A stretch of DNA of 64,000 nt, from assembly GCF_023015765.1 (NCBI RefSeq), contig NZ_JALKAL010000015.1, forward strand, positions 1 through 64,000, read 5' to 3'. The notes under the pieces are model-generated. The model did not search any database and was not told where the DNA came from. It was given only the letters and a program-made list of their open reading frames with translations. Origin of the DNA: Ornithinimicrobium sp. F0845 (GTDB lineage Bacteria > Actinomycetota > Actinomycetes > Actinomycetales > Dermatophilaceae). A program made the translations under genes and the position numbers. This document shows, piece by piece, positions 1-8,916 of the stretch. Numbering within the stretch: position 1 is the first letter of the stretch; each line of letters starts with the position of its first letter.

Positions 1-1905
1 GCCACCGGCGAGATCACCGACCTGGTGTCCCTGGCCACCGCCCCGGCCGCGGTGACCGGCCCGGTCGAGCGTGCGATGGCCGCCGGGGAAGCGGGCTGGA
101 CGCTGGTGCGCCGCTACCACCGCGCCTGCGCCGACCTGGACACCACCGACGCTGCCGCCCTGGCCAACGGCTTCTTCGGCCACGACCCGGGCGCCGCGGT
201 CACCGAACGCCTGGACTCCACCGGGCAGCTCACCGGCGGGCCCTGGCCCCACACCGAGTTCAACCGGGCCCTGGACCGGGAAGTGGGCAAGGTCAAGAGC
301 CGCGACCCCGAGCAGGCCGCCAAGGCCCGGGAACGGGCCGCGGCCAACGCCGACGTCCGGCTACGCCTGGACAAGGAAGGCACCGCCACCCTGTCCATCG
401 CCTGCACCCCCACCCAGGGCGCCCTGGTAGCCGACCGCATCGAACGTGCCGCTCGCGCGGCCCGCGCCGCCGGCGAGCCCCGCACCCTGCGACAACTACG
501 CACCGCCTTCGCCACCGCCCTGCTGCTGCACGGCACCCTGGACACCACCGACCTACCCGAAGACCCCGACCGGGTCAGCGTCGAACAGGCCGCGGAACTG
601 TCCAAGATCCTGGGCGCCCTACCCCCCGCCCAGCTCAACGTCATCGTCCCCCTGTCCACCCTGCTCGGCACCACCGGCCCCCACACCACCACCGGGCACG
701 GAGTGGAGGCCGACACCCAGCCCGGGACCATGGACGCCGCCGGTCACCCCCTACCCGCAGCCTTCGCACGCCCACCCGGCTGCACCTGCCCCTGTACCTG
801 TCCCGCCAACAACACCCCACCACCCGATCCCCCACCACCCGATGCCCCACCACCGGATGCCCCACCACCGGATGCCGCACCACCGGATGCCTCACCGCCT
901 GATGGCCCACCACCTGATGCCCGACCGCCGGATGCCCGACCGCCGGGTGGCGACCCGGGCGAGGCGGAGCCGGGACCGGACCCGGCCGGCGGGCAGGAGC
1001 CGGCCGGTGAGGACGGCGTCGCGGAGGTCATCGGCCGGCACAGCCTCTTCCTGTCCGGGCAGGAGGCCCGGATCCTGGCGCTGACCCCGGGCTCGACGCT
1101 GTACCGGTTGGTGACCGACCCGGCCACCGGGGCCCTCATCGAGCGCTCCACCACGGCCTACAAGTTCGACAAGGCGATGCGCGCCCACATCATCGCCGCC
1201 GACGTCTTCTGTCGCATGCCTGGCTGCCTGCGTCCGGCCTCCCGCGCCCAGATCGACCACGTCCAGGAACACGGCACCGCCGGCGGGCACACCTGCATCG
1301 GCAACGGCCAACCCCTGGACGAACCCCACCACGACCTGAAGACCAAGAAACACTGGGACGCGGTCATCCACGCCAACCGCGACGTCACCTGGACCACCCT
1401 GCTCGACCGCATCTACCGCACCAAGACCCACGACTACACCCAGTACACCAAGCTCCTGGCCGCCGCCACCACCGCCATCGACGACGCCATCGCCGGTGGA
1501 CAAGCCCGGGCCGAGGCCATCGACGACGCGATCTACCAGGCCCTGACCTACCGGCCACCCAACGCACCACTACGAGCCGAGGACGACAACCCCTGGAACG
1601 AAGACGCCTTCACCGCCTGGGACATCCTGGACACCACCCACCTCAACCCCACCACCGGACGACGCACCTACCACCCCCACCCCGACACCCTCCACAACGA
1701 GAAACAACGCCACCACCACACCAGCAACACCACACGCCGCAGCGGCGATGACACAGACCCTCGCAGCAGCCAGAACACCCGTCGCCAGAGCCAGAACACC
1801 GGTCGTCGCCGGAGCAAGAACACCGACCCAGACCAGACCAGGCCCAACAACACCACACCGACCACCCCCTGGACCAACGACCCCGACGCCCCACCACCCT
1901 TCTAA
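1..1905 (+). CDS. DUF222 / HNH endonuclease-domain protein (13E12 repeat family type), 5' end outside window
   Basis: The frame is open from base 1, so the N-terminus lies outside the window; an internal GTG at 25 is unlikely to be the real start. The first ~250 visible residues look like the helical DUF222 domain of actinobacterial HNH proteins (13E12 family). A Pro-Asp linker of repeated PPPDA units follows (about residues 270-315), then a domain with the HNH pattern: FCRMPGCLRPASRAQIDH, a GNGQPL segment, and EPHHDLKTKKHW near residues 400-450. The tail (~residues 540-635) is rich in Asn, Thr, Arg and His and looks disordered. These proteins occur in many copies in high-GC actinobacteria; a nuclease activity is inferred from the HNH residues and is not proven for most members. 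Confidence 0.88.
   Translation, partial: ATGEITDLVSLATAPAAVTGPVERAMAAGEAGWTLVRRYHRACADLDTTDAAALANGFFGHDPGAAVTERLDSTGQLTGGPWPHTEFNRALDREVGKVKSRDPEQAAKARERAAANADVRLRLDKEGTATLSIACTPTQGALVADRIERAARAARAAGEPRTLRQLRTAFATALLLHGTLDTTDLPEDPDRVSVEQAAELSKILGALPPAQLNVIVPLSTLLGTTGPHTTTGHGVEADTQPGTMDAAGHPLPAAFARPPGCTCPCTCPANNTPPPDPPPPDAPPPDAPPPDAAPPDASPPDGPPPDARPPDARPPGGDPGEAEPGPDPAGGQEPAGEDGVAEVIGRHSLFLSGQEARILALTPGSTLYRLVTDPATGALIERSTTAYKFDKAMRAHIIAADVFCRMPGCLRPASRAQIDHVQEHGTAGGHTCIGNGQPLDEPHHDLKTKKHWDAVIHANRDVTWTTLLDRIYRTKTHDYTQYTKLLAAATTAIDDAIAGGQARAEAIDDAIYQALTYRPPNAPLRAEDDNPWNEDAFTAWDILDTTHLNPTTGRRTYHPHPDTLHNEKQRHHHTSNTTRRSGDDTDPRSSQNTRRQSQNTGRRRSKNTDPDQTRPNNTTPTTPWTNDPDAPPPF
817..951 (+). repeat. 15-bp tandem repeat encoding the PPPDA linker
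   Basis: About nine imperfect copies of a 15-bp unit close to CCACCACCGGATGCC run in frame inside the DUF222/HNH gene. Each copy encodes Pro-Pro-Pro-Asp-Ala or a variant. The period is a multiple of three, so copy-number change by slippage would alter linker length without breaking the frame. Confidence 0.85.
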
Positions 1906-1971
1906 CAGCGGATCGCGCAGCACGGTCGCCGCCCAGGGTGAGGCCAAGGCGCACGAGCCAGGGGCGATTGA

Positions 1972-2280
1972 TTAGCCGATCGTGCGACGCAGGGCGGTCA
2001 GCTCCGCCGCAAGGGCCACCGGATCCAGGCCAGCCTCGCCGTAGTCGTAGACCATGACGCGCAACTGGTCCATCAGCACAGCCGGACCGAGGTCGGGGAC
2101 CGGAGCACACGGCATACTCTCGGCGGCGGCGACGCGGTCGGCGAGGTCCTGCACCACGTCGCGGACCCGCGGAGACACAGAGAGCGCGTGGTCCAGCGGC
2201 AGCTGCTGCCACCGGCGGACCACGCGCCCCAACTCTGTCCCGATCACCTCGCGCGCCGCGCGCGGGTCGGGGTCGGTCAT
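1972..2280 (-). CDS. conserved hypothetical protein, 102 aa
   Basis: Starts at ATG 2280, five bases after the stop of the Bax inhibitor-1 gene, so the two are probably co-transcribed and translationally coupled; no clear ribosome site precedes the ATG. The product is soluble, leucine- and alanine-rich and helical, acidic overall, with no signal peptide or membrane segment. I do not recognise a family. Extending the frame further upstream would run antisense-like through the neighbour in another phase and gives low-quality sequence, so the short form is preferred. Confidence 0.6.
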   Translation of the reverse strand: MTDPDPRAAREVIGTELGRVVRRWQQLPLDHALSVSPRVRDVVQDLADRVAAAESMPCAPVPDLGPAVLMDQLRVMVYDYGEAGLDPVALAAELTALRRTIG

Positions 2281-2285
2281 GTGCG

Positions 2286-3209
2286 TCAGTCGCTCTGCAG
2301 GATCGCGAACAGGCGCAGGAACTCGATGTAGAGCCACACCAGGCTGGCCACTAGGCCGTGACCCATCAGCCAGGAGTACTTCTCCGGGGCACCAGCCTGG
2401 ATGCCACGGTCCACGGAGTCGAAGTCGACAGCCAGCGAGTAGGACGCCAGCGCCACACCGAGCACGGAGATCAGGATCCCGAGCGGGCCCATGCCGAACA
2501 CGCCCCAGCCGTCGCCGAAGCCCATGAAGCTGGCACCGAGGTTGACCAGCAGGAACACGAGGTAACCCATGGCCATCATGCCGAAGATGCGACGCGACTT
2601 GCTGGTGACCTTGATGAAGCCGACCTTCCAGGCGATGAACATGCCCGCGAAGGTGCCCATCGTGGCGACGACGGCGGTGGTCACGACGCCCGGCCACATG
2701 GCGTTGAAGGTGACGCTCACGGCTCCGAGGAACATGCCCTGCAGCACCGCGTGAGCGACGATCAGCGGGACGTTGACCTTCTTCTGGAAGGCGATGGCAA
2801 AGCTGAGTCCGAGCGAGCCGAACATGCCCAGCAGCCAGACCGGCATCGCCACCTCAGGCTGAGCACCGACGAAGAACCACGCACCGGCGGCCACGACCAG
2901 CACGATCCCGAACAGGGCCAGGGACTTCATGACCACGTCATCGAGCGTCAGACGACCGGTCTCCGCCGGCCCGGCGGGGGCCTGGCGGTACATCTGCTCG
3001 AGCTGCTCGGGGCTCATGGACTCCGAGGCACCGGGGTAGCCCATCGGCATCTGCGGCTGGCCCTGCGGCGGACCATAGCCCTGCGGGGCCCCGTAGCCCT
3101 GCTGGGGGTGCCCCTGAGGGGCGGCCTGGCCCTGCTGCGGTGCCTGATTGAAGCCGGCGTACTGCTGGGCTTCCTTGTCGATACGGTTAAAAACAGGGTT
3201 GGTCGCCAT
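2286..3209 (-). CDS. Bax inhibitor-1/YccA family membrane protein
   Basis: 307 aa. The first ~90 residues are a Gln/Pro/Gly-rich cytoplasmic tail (repeats of QGYGAPQGYG type). A block of about seven hydrophobic segments follows (~residues 100-300) with the layout of the BI-1/YccA family, starting GRLTLDDVVMKSLALFGIVL. A strong Shine-Dalgarno GAGGAGG lies just upstream of ATG 3209. Bacterial BI-1 proteins are inner-membrane proteins linked to calcium/proton leak or FtsH control; the role here is unknown. The gene is divergent to a secreted carboxypeptidase and sits upstream of a 102-aa hypothetical gene. Confidence 0.9.
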   Translation of the reverse strand: MATNPVFNRIDKEAQQYAGFNQAPQQGQAAPQGHPQQGYGAPQGYGPPQGQPQMPMGYPGASESMSPEQLEQMYRQAPAGPAETGRLTLDDVVMKSLALFGIVLVVAAGAWFFVGAQPEVAMPVWLLGMFGSLGLSFAIAFQKKVNVPLIVAHAVLQGMFLGAVSVTFNAMWPGVVTTAVVATMGTFAGMFIAWKVGFIKVTSKSRRIFGMMAMGYLVFLLVNLGASFMGFGDGWGVFGMGPLGILISVLGVALASYSLAVDFDSVDRGIQAGAPEKYSWLMGHGLVASLVWLYIEFLRLFAILQSD

Positions 3210-3397
3210 CTCTGGCCCTCCTCGTTAGCGGCACGCGTGTGTCGTCACGTCACAGTTTAGAGCGAACAGATGGCCCTGGTTGTTCCCGCCCCACACACGG
3301 GCCTCATTGTCCACAGGATTCCTCGCTTCTGAGGGTGCCCAGGGGCTACCATGAACACTCCCCCGCACGGTTGTGCCATTCCAACGACGGAGTCTGG

Positions 3398-5872
3398 ATG
3401 TTGCGTTCTGCACCCGCGCGCCTGGCGTGCGTCACCGCCGCGGCAGCCCTTGCCGTGGCGGGAGCGGGCGTGCCCGGGGCCATGTCCGCCCCCGACGTCG
3501 CTGCGGTGGAGGTGTCCCTCGCACCCACCGAGGCCCCCCAGGGCTACCCCCGGCAGAACATCCTCGCCGAGCCGCCGGTGGACTCCTCGGACGCGGCGAT
3601 CCGGCTGGGCCTGACCCCCTACCACGACATCGCACCGCAGTTGAATGCTCTGCAGCGCAGCTCCCAGCGGGTCAGCGCCGAGGCGATCGGGCAGACCGTG
3701 ACCGGCCGGGAGGTCTACCTGGTCACGCTCACCGCCCCCGAGACCCGCGGCGAGACTCGACAGCAGGAGCGGATGCGTGAGCGCATCCTCACCCAGCCAC
3801 AGCAGGCCGCGAAGGACCGGGGCCTGGCGCGCAAGTACAAGACGCCGATCTTCATCAACGCCAACATCCACGGCAACGAGTGGGAAGGCACCGACGCGGC
3901 GCTGCGCCTCATCGAGGACTACGCGACCAGCGACGACCCCGAGGTCGTGGAGACACTCGAGCGGAGCCGCATCTATCTCGTCATCACGATGAACCCCGAC
4001 GGTCGCCACGACAACACGCGCGCCAACGCCTCGGGCTTCGACATGAACCGCGACTTCATCACGGCGACGCAGCCGGAGGTCGTCGCGGTCCGCGACGCGT
4101 TGATCCGCACGCAACCGCTGGTGATGCTCGACCTGCACGGCTACGTCAACGGCACGTTGATCGAGCCCACCACCCCGCCGCACGGCGAGAACTACGAGTA
4201 CGACCTGTTCATCAAGCACGCCTACCCCAACGGCCTGGGCATGGAGCAGGCAGTGCTCGAGCTCGGCTACACGCCGGAGGACGACGGCGTGAACCCGCCC
4301 CAGATCCCCTTCCGCGACTGGGACGAGGGGTGGGACGACTGGCCACCGATCTTCACGCCGCAGTACGCCGCCTACCACGGGGCCGTCGCGCACACCGTCG
4401 AGATCCCGCTGCGCGTCAACAACGCCAGCTACAACCTGCCCGAGGAGGAGCTGCACCGTCGCTCGGCGATCAACACCAACATCGCGCACGCGGCGATCAC
4501 GTCCTCGATCGGCTACGTGCAGGCCAACCGCGCGGAGCTGCTGGCGGACCAGATCGAGATCTTCCGCCGAGGGGTCACCGGGGCCGAGCCGGTCGAGGTC
4601 ACCGACGAGCTGTTCCCCGAGATCGGCCCCGAGGACGTCTACCTCACCGAGTACCCCCGCGCCTACATCATCCCCGTCGGGGACGAGCAGCGCTCCGCCC
4701 CTGCCGCGGCCCGCCTCGTCGACCACCTGATCGCCAATGGCGTCGAGGTCCGCACCACCCGCGTGCCGGTCACCGTCGACGGCCAGACCTACCCGGCCGG
4801 CAGCTACGTCGTCGACATGCACCAGGCCCGCCGTGGGCTGGCGAACACCATCCTCGGGCCAGGCACCGACATCAGCGACCGGGTCGACTCGATGTATGAC
4901 ATCTCCGGGTGGAGCCTGGGTCTGCTCTGGGGCGCGGACGTCGCGACCATCCCCCAGGACGGCAGTATGCCGAGGGCTGGCCGGCCGATCGCGTCCGCCG
5001 AGCCGACGGGTCAGGTCACGGGCGACGGCGATCTGCTCCTGCACCTGAACGACCCGGCCGACCTGGCCGCGCTGAACCACCTGGCCCGCTCCGACGCCGG
5101 TGCGGAGTGGCTGGCCGACGGGTCCGTCCTGGTCCCGGAGGAGTCGGCCGACCGGGCCCGCGCCACGGCCGACGCCTTCGGCGTCACCTTCTCCGCGGCC
5201 CCGGTGGGGGCGAGCGGTGAGCCCGTCGACGAGCTCGTCGTTGCGGCGGCCGCTACCCCGGAGGAGCGCTGGGCCCTGAACGAGATGGGCTTCGAGGTCC
5301 GGGAGATCAACGCGACCGTCCTCAACGACGGCTTCAACTACTCCGACGTCGACGCCCTCTACGTCTCGACCGCCGCCGTCTCGTGGTCCTCGCTGGAGGA
5401 CGAGGCCCGCAACGACATGGCCTCCTTCCTGCGCGACGGCGGTGGCCTCGTGGGGCGAGGCCTCCACGGTGTGCGCCTCAACGGCGAGCTCCAGCTGCTC
5501 GACGTGACGCTCGAGCTCGGCAATGGCGACGGCAACGGCGTGGTGGCGGTCGACAGCGCCGACACTGCCATCGGCAGCGGCGCGACACCACACTCCTTCG
5601 TCTACTCCCCCGCCTGGTTCACCGGCCTCGGCGAGGACATCACCGTCGACCAGCGCTACGCCAGCGAGGACGTCCTGGTCAGCGGCCACTGGGCGGGGAC
5701 CGCCGAAGAGGGTGGTCAGGACGCCGCGGCCGGAGCTCCCGTGATCGTCAGCGGCACCAACGACCACGGCTCCGCCGTGCTGTTCGGCAGCCAGCCGCTG
5801 TTCCGGGCCCACCCCAAGGGTCAGTACTCCCTCGTCGGCCGCGCCCTCTTCTGGTCCACCCTCCAGGACTGA
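3398..5872 (+). CDS. secreted M14 family zinc metallocarboxypeptidase
   Basis: 824 aa. An N-terminal signal peptide (basic residues, hydrophobic core ~10-28, small residues near 30) indicates export. The catalytic domain carries the M14 zinc ligands HGNE (His158, Glu161), a third ligand in LDLHGY (His247), a substrate-arginine-type segment MNPDGR and DMNRDF, and the catalytic Glu335 in HTVEIPL. The C-terminal ~350 residues look like a glutamine-amidotransferase-like/beta-rich extension often seen in actinobacterial M14 peptidases. ATG 3398 is chosen because it directly begins the signal peptide and has CGGAG upstream; the longer open frame lacks a plausible N-terminus. Expected role is extracellular peptide trimming. 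arfB starts 4 bases after its stop. Confidence 0.9.
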   Translation: MLRSAPARLACVTAAAALAVAGAGVPGAMSAPDVAAVEVSLAPTEAPQGYPRQNILAEPPVDSSDAAIRLGLTPYHDIAPQLNALQRSSQRVSAEAIGQTVTGREVYLVTLTAPETRGETRQQERMRERILTQPQQAAKDRGLARKYKTPIFINANIHGNEWEGTDAALRLIEDYATSDDPEVVETLERSRIYLVITMNPDGRHDNTRANASGFDMNRDFITATQPEVVAVRDALIRTQPLVMLDLHGYVNGTLIEPTTPPHGENYEYDLFIKHAYPNGLGMEQAVLELGYTPEDDGVNPPQIPFRDWDEGWDDWPPIFTPQYAAYHGAVAHTVEIPLRVNNASYNLPEEELHRRSAINTNIAHAAITSSIGYVQANRAELLADQIEIFRRGVTGAEPVEVTDELFPEIGPEDVYLTEYPRAYIIPVGDEQRSAPAAARLVDHLIANGVEVRTTRVPVTVDGQTYPAGSYVVDMHQARRGLANTILGPGTDISDRVDSMYDISGWSLGLLWGADVATIPQDGSMPRAGRPIASAEPTGQVTGDGDLLLHLNDPADLAALNHLARSDAGAEWLADGSVLVPEESADRARATADAFGVTFSAAPVGASGEPVDELVVAAAATPEERWALNEMGFEVREINATVLNDGFNYSDVDALYVSTAAVSWSSLEDEARNDMASFLRDGGGLVGRGLHGVRLNGELQLLDVTLELGNGDGNGVVAVDSADTAIGSGATPHSFVYSPAWFTGLGEDITVDQRYASEDVLVSGHWAGTAEEGGQDAAAGAPVIVSGTNDHGSAVLFGSQPLFRAHPKGQYSLVGRALFWSTLQD

Positions 5873-5876
5873 GCCG

Positions 5877-6356
5877 ATGGCCCGCTCGCCGCAGCCCGGC
5901 GCGGACCTGGTCGTCCCGGCGGGTCCGGGACTCCCCCAGGGCATGACCATCCCTGCGGGAGAACTGCTGGAGCACTTCTCCCGCGCCGCCGGCCCGGGCG
6001 GCCAGGGGGTCAACACCACGGACAGCCGGGTGCAACTGACCTACCGTCCGGCTTCGTCCATCGCGGTGGCCGAGCTGTCGGAGGCGACCCGCGACCGGCT
6101 GCTGCGCCAGCTCGAACCACGGCTGACCGGCGGGCAGTTGGTCGTCGTGGCCGCCGAGCACCGGGCCCAGCGCCAGAACCGTCAGGCCGCCCGCGAGCGC
6201 CTGATCGAGCTGCTGCGCAAGGCGGCCGCTCCGCCGCCTCCGCCCCGTCGGGCAACCCGGCCCACACGAGGCAGCCAGCGCCGGCGACTGGAGACCAAGC
6301 GCCAGCGTTCGCAGATCAAGGCCGGTCGCGGCCGGGTCACTGGAGAGGGACACTGA
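5877..6356 (+). CDS. arfB: alternative ribosome-rescue factor ArfB (YaeJ-type peptidyl-tRNA hydrolase)
   Basis: 159 aa. Contains the catalytic GGQ motif in FSRAAGPGGQGVNTTDSR (residues ~35-52), as in the release-factor domain, and lacks the codon-recognition domains of RF1/RF2. The C-terminal ~45 residues are Arg/Lys-rich (RRLETKRQRSQIKAGRG), matching the ArfB tail that inserts into the mRNA channel of stalled ribosomes. The family hydrolyses peptidyl-tRNA on non-stop ribosomes. It follows the M14 gene by 4 bases and is followed directly (TGA then GTG) by a PaiB-like gene, so the three may share a transcript. Confidence 0.92.
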   Translation: MARSPQPGADLVVPAGPGLPQGMTIPAGELLEHFSRAAGPGGQGVNTTDSRVQLTYRPASSIAVAELSEATRDRLLRQLEPRLTGGQLVVVAAEHRAQRQNRQAARERLIELLRKAAAPPPPPRRATRPTRGSQRRRLETKRQRSQIKAGRGRVTGEGH

Positions 6357-7001
6357 GTGAGGCACACACCGCACTACCTGATGACCGACCCCGACGAGGT
6401 CAGGCGGCTCATCGTCAACAACCCCTGGGCGACGATCGTCTCCCCGACCAGCAAGGGTCTGGTCGCCTCGCACTATCCGGTGCTGCTGGATGAGGATCCA
6501 CCCGCCACCACAGGTCAGGACTCACCCTCCGCCGCAGGCCAGGACTCACCACCGATCAGCATCGTCAGTCACGTCGGCCGCCCGGACGAGCAGCTGCACG
6601 AGCTCGGGCAGCACGAGGTGCTGGTGATCATCCAGGGACCGCACGACTACGTCTCGGCCAGCTGGTACGAGCCCGGCGACCTGGTCGCGACCTGGAACCA
6701 CGTCACCGCCCACCTCTACGGAGTGCCGGAGATCCTGTCCGAGGAGGAGAACTACGCCGTCCTGTCCCGGCTGACCGACCACTTCGAGCACGGCCGCCCC
6801 GGCGCTCGCAGCCTGTCCGAGGACGAGGCCGGCACCCGCCGGGCTGCCAAGGGCACCGTGGGCCTGCGGCTGCGCGTCACGCGCTTCGACGCCCGCGCCA
6901 AGCTCAGCCAGAACAAGCCGTCGGCCGTCCAGGACCGGATCGTGGAGGAGCTCGGGTCCACCAACCCCGCCCTCGCCGAGGAGATGCGACGGGTTCGGTG
7001 A
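6357..7001 (+). CDS. PaiB-like FMN-binding negative transcriptional regulator
   Basis: 214 aa; GTG start immediately after the arfB stop. The sequence follows the PaiB/FMN-binding split-barrel family: HTPHYLMTD at the start, WATIVSP, ASHYPVLLD, HVGRPDEQ, VLVIIQGPHDYVSASWYE, VATWNHVTAHLYG, and a C-terminal FDARAKLSQNKP segment. A Pro/Ser/Gln-rich insertion at ~45-65 replaces a loop. In Bacillus, PaiB is linked to protease/sporulation gene repression, but the family is mostly an FMN-binding flavoprotein of unclear role. Co-location with a secreted peptidase gene is suggestive only. Confidence 0.85.
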   Translation: MRHTPHYLMTDPDEVRRLIVNNPWATIVSPTSKGLVASHYPVLLDEDPPATTGQDSPSAAGQDSPPISIVSHVGRPDEQLHELGQHEVLVIIQGPHDYVSASWYEPGDLVATWNHVTAHLYGVPEILSEEENYAVLSRLTDHFEHGRPGARSLSEDEAGTRRAAKGTVGLRLRVTRFDARAKLSQNKPSAVQDRIVEELGSTNPALAEEMRRVR

Positions 7002-7022
7002 CCGCCGACGGGCGTCCCGGCG

Positions 7023-7086
7023 GTTTCCTGGGTGCCCCGAAAGTTTCCGGGTGTCCTGACGGTTTCCCGGGTGCCCCCGACACGGG
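7023..7086. repeat. degenerate copies of the tRNA 3'-terminal sequence
   Basis: Three imperfect copies of GGGTGCCCCCGAC (near 7030, 7058 and 7069) lie directly next to the same word at 7084-7096, which is the acceptor 3' end of the adjacent tRNA gene on the minus strand. They could be slippage products or remnants of recombination at the tRNA 3' end. No integrase or att core was found. Confidence 0.5.
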
Positions 7087-7160
7087 TGCCCCCGACGGGA
7101 TTCGAACCCGCACTGGACCCATTTTAAGTGGGCTGCCTCTGCCGGTTGGGCTACGGGGGC
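7087..7160 (-). tRNA. tRNA with anticodon UAA (reads UUA, Leu) but short class-I variable loop
   Basis: On the minus strand: acceptor GCCCCCG/CGGGGGC, T8-A9, D arm GCC...GGC, anticodon stem GCCCA/TGGGT with 7-base loop CTTAAAA (U33, anticodon UAA at 34-36), five-base variable loop CCAGT, T arm GCGGG-TTCGAAT-CCCGT, discriminator A73; no encoded CCA. The fold is complete. The anticodon reads the leucine codon UUA, yet bacterial tRNA-Leu normally has a long variable arm, which is absent. A possible -10 box TAGGCT (7167-7172 complement) is only 6 bases from the 5' end, so transcription may start at or near the mature end. Confidence 0.85.
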
Positions 7161-7211
7161 GCCGCCAGCCTACCCATCTCCTCCCGCCGGCTGAGCGACC
7201 CGGTGACGGTC

Positions 7212-7239
7212 TTGCCGACGCGGGGGGGCGTCGTAGGGT
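7212..7239 (+). promoter_or_regulatory. SigA-type promoter of the lipoprotein gene
   Basis: TTGCCG (7212-7217), 16-base spacer, TAGGGT (7234-7239). A start site near 7246 would give a ~20-base leader holding the strong ribosome site GGAGAGGAGGGG before ATG 7266. Confidence 0.5.
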
Positions 7240-7265
7240 GTGCCTCGACCAGGAGAGGAGGGGCG

Positions 7266-8048
7266 ATGACGACGAGCCGTTCACGACGCGCAGCCGTCCT
7301 CGTGACGGCGCTGCTGATCGGCACCGCCTGCTCCTCGGGGGACGGCGAGAACGCCCAGGATCCGCCCGGCGACGCCTCGCCCCCTGCGGCGCCAGCACCC
7401 GCAGAATCCGCACCCCCCGATCCGGCATCCCCCACCCCGACGGCCGGGTCCGGCCGGTGGGACCCGCAGGCCTGGGAGCCAACGGTCCAGGTCACCCTGG
7501 GCACGCTCTCGTCCGCCGACCGCGAGCAGTGGCGGGCCGACTACCTGGCCCAGCTCGGTGACCAGCTCGATGGCCCCGTCCCCGACGTGCCGCTGGAGCG
7601 CTGGGTCCACCCGAAGGCGGAGTGGGACGCGGCCATGTCCGCGTGCATGGGCGACTCCGGGTTCCCGGTCGAGGTCGAGGGCGGCGGCATCTCCTACCCC
7701 GGCGGTCCCCCACCGGCGGACCAGCTGTCAGCGTGGGACCTGGCCTGGTATCAGTGCAACGCCCGGTTCACCCCGGACCCCGACTACATGCGCGACTGGA
7801 CGGAGGAGCAGATCGGGCTGGTCTACGACTACTGGGACCAGTACTTCATCCCCTGCATGGAGGCGCACGGACACCCGATCAACACAGCGGTGCAGCCCAG
7901 CCGGGGCACCTACATCTCGACGTTCTTCACCCCCGAGCCCTCCTGGTGGCCCAACCGGTACATCGAGATGCTGCCGCCCGCGGAGAGGGAACGGCTGGCG
8001 CCGACCTGCGCGCCCTACCCGCCGGACGACGTCTTCTACGGGTTCTGA
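7266..8048 (+). CDS. putative secreted lipoprotein of unknown function
   Basis: 260 aa. Start at ATG 7266 preceded by GGAGAGGAGGGG. The N-terminus is a lipoprotein-like signal (RSRRAAVLVTALLIGTACSS); the cysteine is preceded by GTA, a slightly non-canonical lipobox. A Pro/Ala/Ser-rich linker (~30-65) follows, then a compact domain with many Trp/Tyr and four cysteines (in SACMG, YQCN, IPCME, PTCAP) that could form disulphides. No enzyme motif was recognised. A longer open frame upstream would cross the tRNA region and is rejected. Confidence 0.7.
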   Translation: MTTSRSRRAAVLVTALLIGTACSSGDGENAQDPPGDASPPAAPAPAESAPPDPASPTPTAGSGRWDPQAWEPTVQVTLGTLSSADREQWRADYLAQLGDQLDGPVPDVPLERWVHPKAEWDAAMSACMGDSGFPVEVEGGGISYPGGPPPADQLSAWDLAWYQCNARFTPDPDYMRDWTEEQIGLVYDYWDQYFIPCMEAHGHPINTAVQPSRGTYISTFFTPEPSWWPNRYIEMLPPAERERLAPTCAPYPPDDVFYGF

Positions 8049-8064
8049 GCGAGGCCCCGCACGA

Positions 8065-8892
8065 TCACAGCGACGCGATGACCTCGTCGAGCATCGCCTC
8101 GGTCAGCTTCCCGGTGAAGGTGTTCTGCTGGCTGACGTGATAGCTGCCCACCAGGCGCACCACCCGCCCGTCCGGCGTGCCCAGCTCGGCGGTGGCACCG
8201 TGACCGAACCTGGGCTTGGGCCTGGGCACGGTCCAGCCCAGCTCCCGCACGGTCCGCAGCGTGGCGTCCCAGCCGATGGAGCCCAGCGCCATGATCGAGC
8301 GCAGCGTCGGCAGCGCCAGCTCCAGCTCCCGGTGCAGCCACGGCGCACAGGTCGCCTTCTCCTGTGTCGTCGGCTTGTTCTGCGGCGGGGCGCACCGCAC
8401 CGCCGAGACGATGCGGATGCCGCGCAGCTCCAGCCCGTCGCCGGCGTGCTCGGCGGTGGGCTGGTTGGCGTAGCCAGCGCGGTGCAGCGCGGCATAGATC
8501 CAGTCCCCGGACCGGTCGCCGGTGAACATCCGCCCCGTGCGGTTCGCCCCGTTCGCGGCCGGCGCGAGGCCGACCACGAGCACCGGGGCACCGGCTGGGC
8601 CGAAGCCCGCGGCGGGCCGGCCCCAGTAGGGCTGGTCGGCGAAGGAGGCCCGTCGCCCCGTCGTGGCCACGGACTCGCGCCATCGCACCAGGCGCGGGCA
8701 GGCACGGCACACGGTCACTGCTGCGTCCAGCTCGTCGGTGGTGGTGGCGCGCCGGGCCAGCCGGGCCACCTGCGCCGGGGTCCGGGCCACCGGAGTGTCG
8801 GCGGTGGCGGGATCACCTGGCCACCCGGTCCCGGGCGGGACGGGTGAGGGGAACTCCTGGCCGGTGACCGGGTGCGAGTCGGTGGTGGACAT
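8065..8892 (-). CDS. uracil-DNA glycosylase, family 5 (UDGb) type
   Basis: 275 aa. Motif 1 [18 protein letters not shown] and motif 2 [16 protein letters not shown] are those of family-5 UDGb enzymes, which lack the polar catalytic residue of family 1 and act on uracil, hypoxanthine and related lesions. Cysteines in [17 protein letters not shown] and ATCAPW fit the 4Fe-4S cluster of family 4/5 enzymes. The first ~45 residues are Pro-rich and variable. ATG 8892 lies 24 bases after the ppx stop, without a clear Shine-Dalgarno site; a downstream gene in the ppx operon is likely. Role: base excision repair. Confidence 0.9.
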   Translation of the reverse strand: MSTTDSHPVTGQEFPSPVPPGTGWPGDPATADTPVARTPAQVARLARRATTTDELDAAVTVCRACPRLVRWRESVATTGRRASFADQPYWGRPAAGFGPAGAPVLVVGLAPAANGANRTGRMFTGDRSGDWIYAALHRAGYANQPTAEHAGDGLELRGIRIVSAVRCAPPQNKPTTQEKATCAPWLHRELELALPTLRSIMALGSIGWDATLRTVRELGWTVPRPKPRFGHGATAELGTPDGRVVRLVGSYHVSQQNTFTGKLTEAMLDEVIASL

Positions 8893-8916
8893 GGAGGGCA
8901 GGGAGTATGCCGTGGG

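Noticed and set aside
3257-6019. A 920-codon open frame antisense to the M14 peptidase gene
   Set aside because: Product is low-complexity Val/Gly/Asp/Arg-rich with no family motifs; the opposite strand has a full M14 active site and signal peptide. It is a GC-skew shadow.
7087-7160. Reading the odd tRNA as tRNA-Lys
   Set aside because: The 5-bp anticodon stem GCCCA/TGGGT fixes the loop as CTTAAAA, giving UAA at 34-36; a UUU or CUU anticodon would need a shifted, worse stem.
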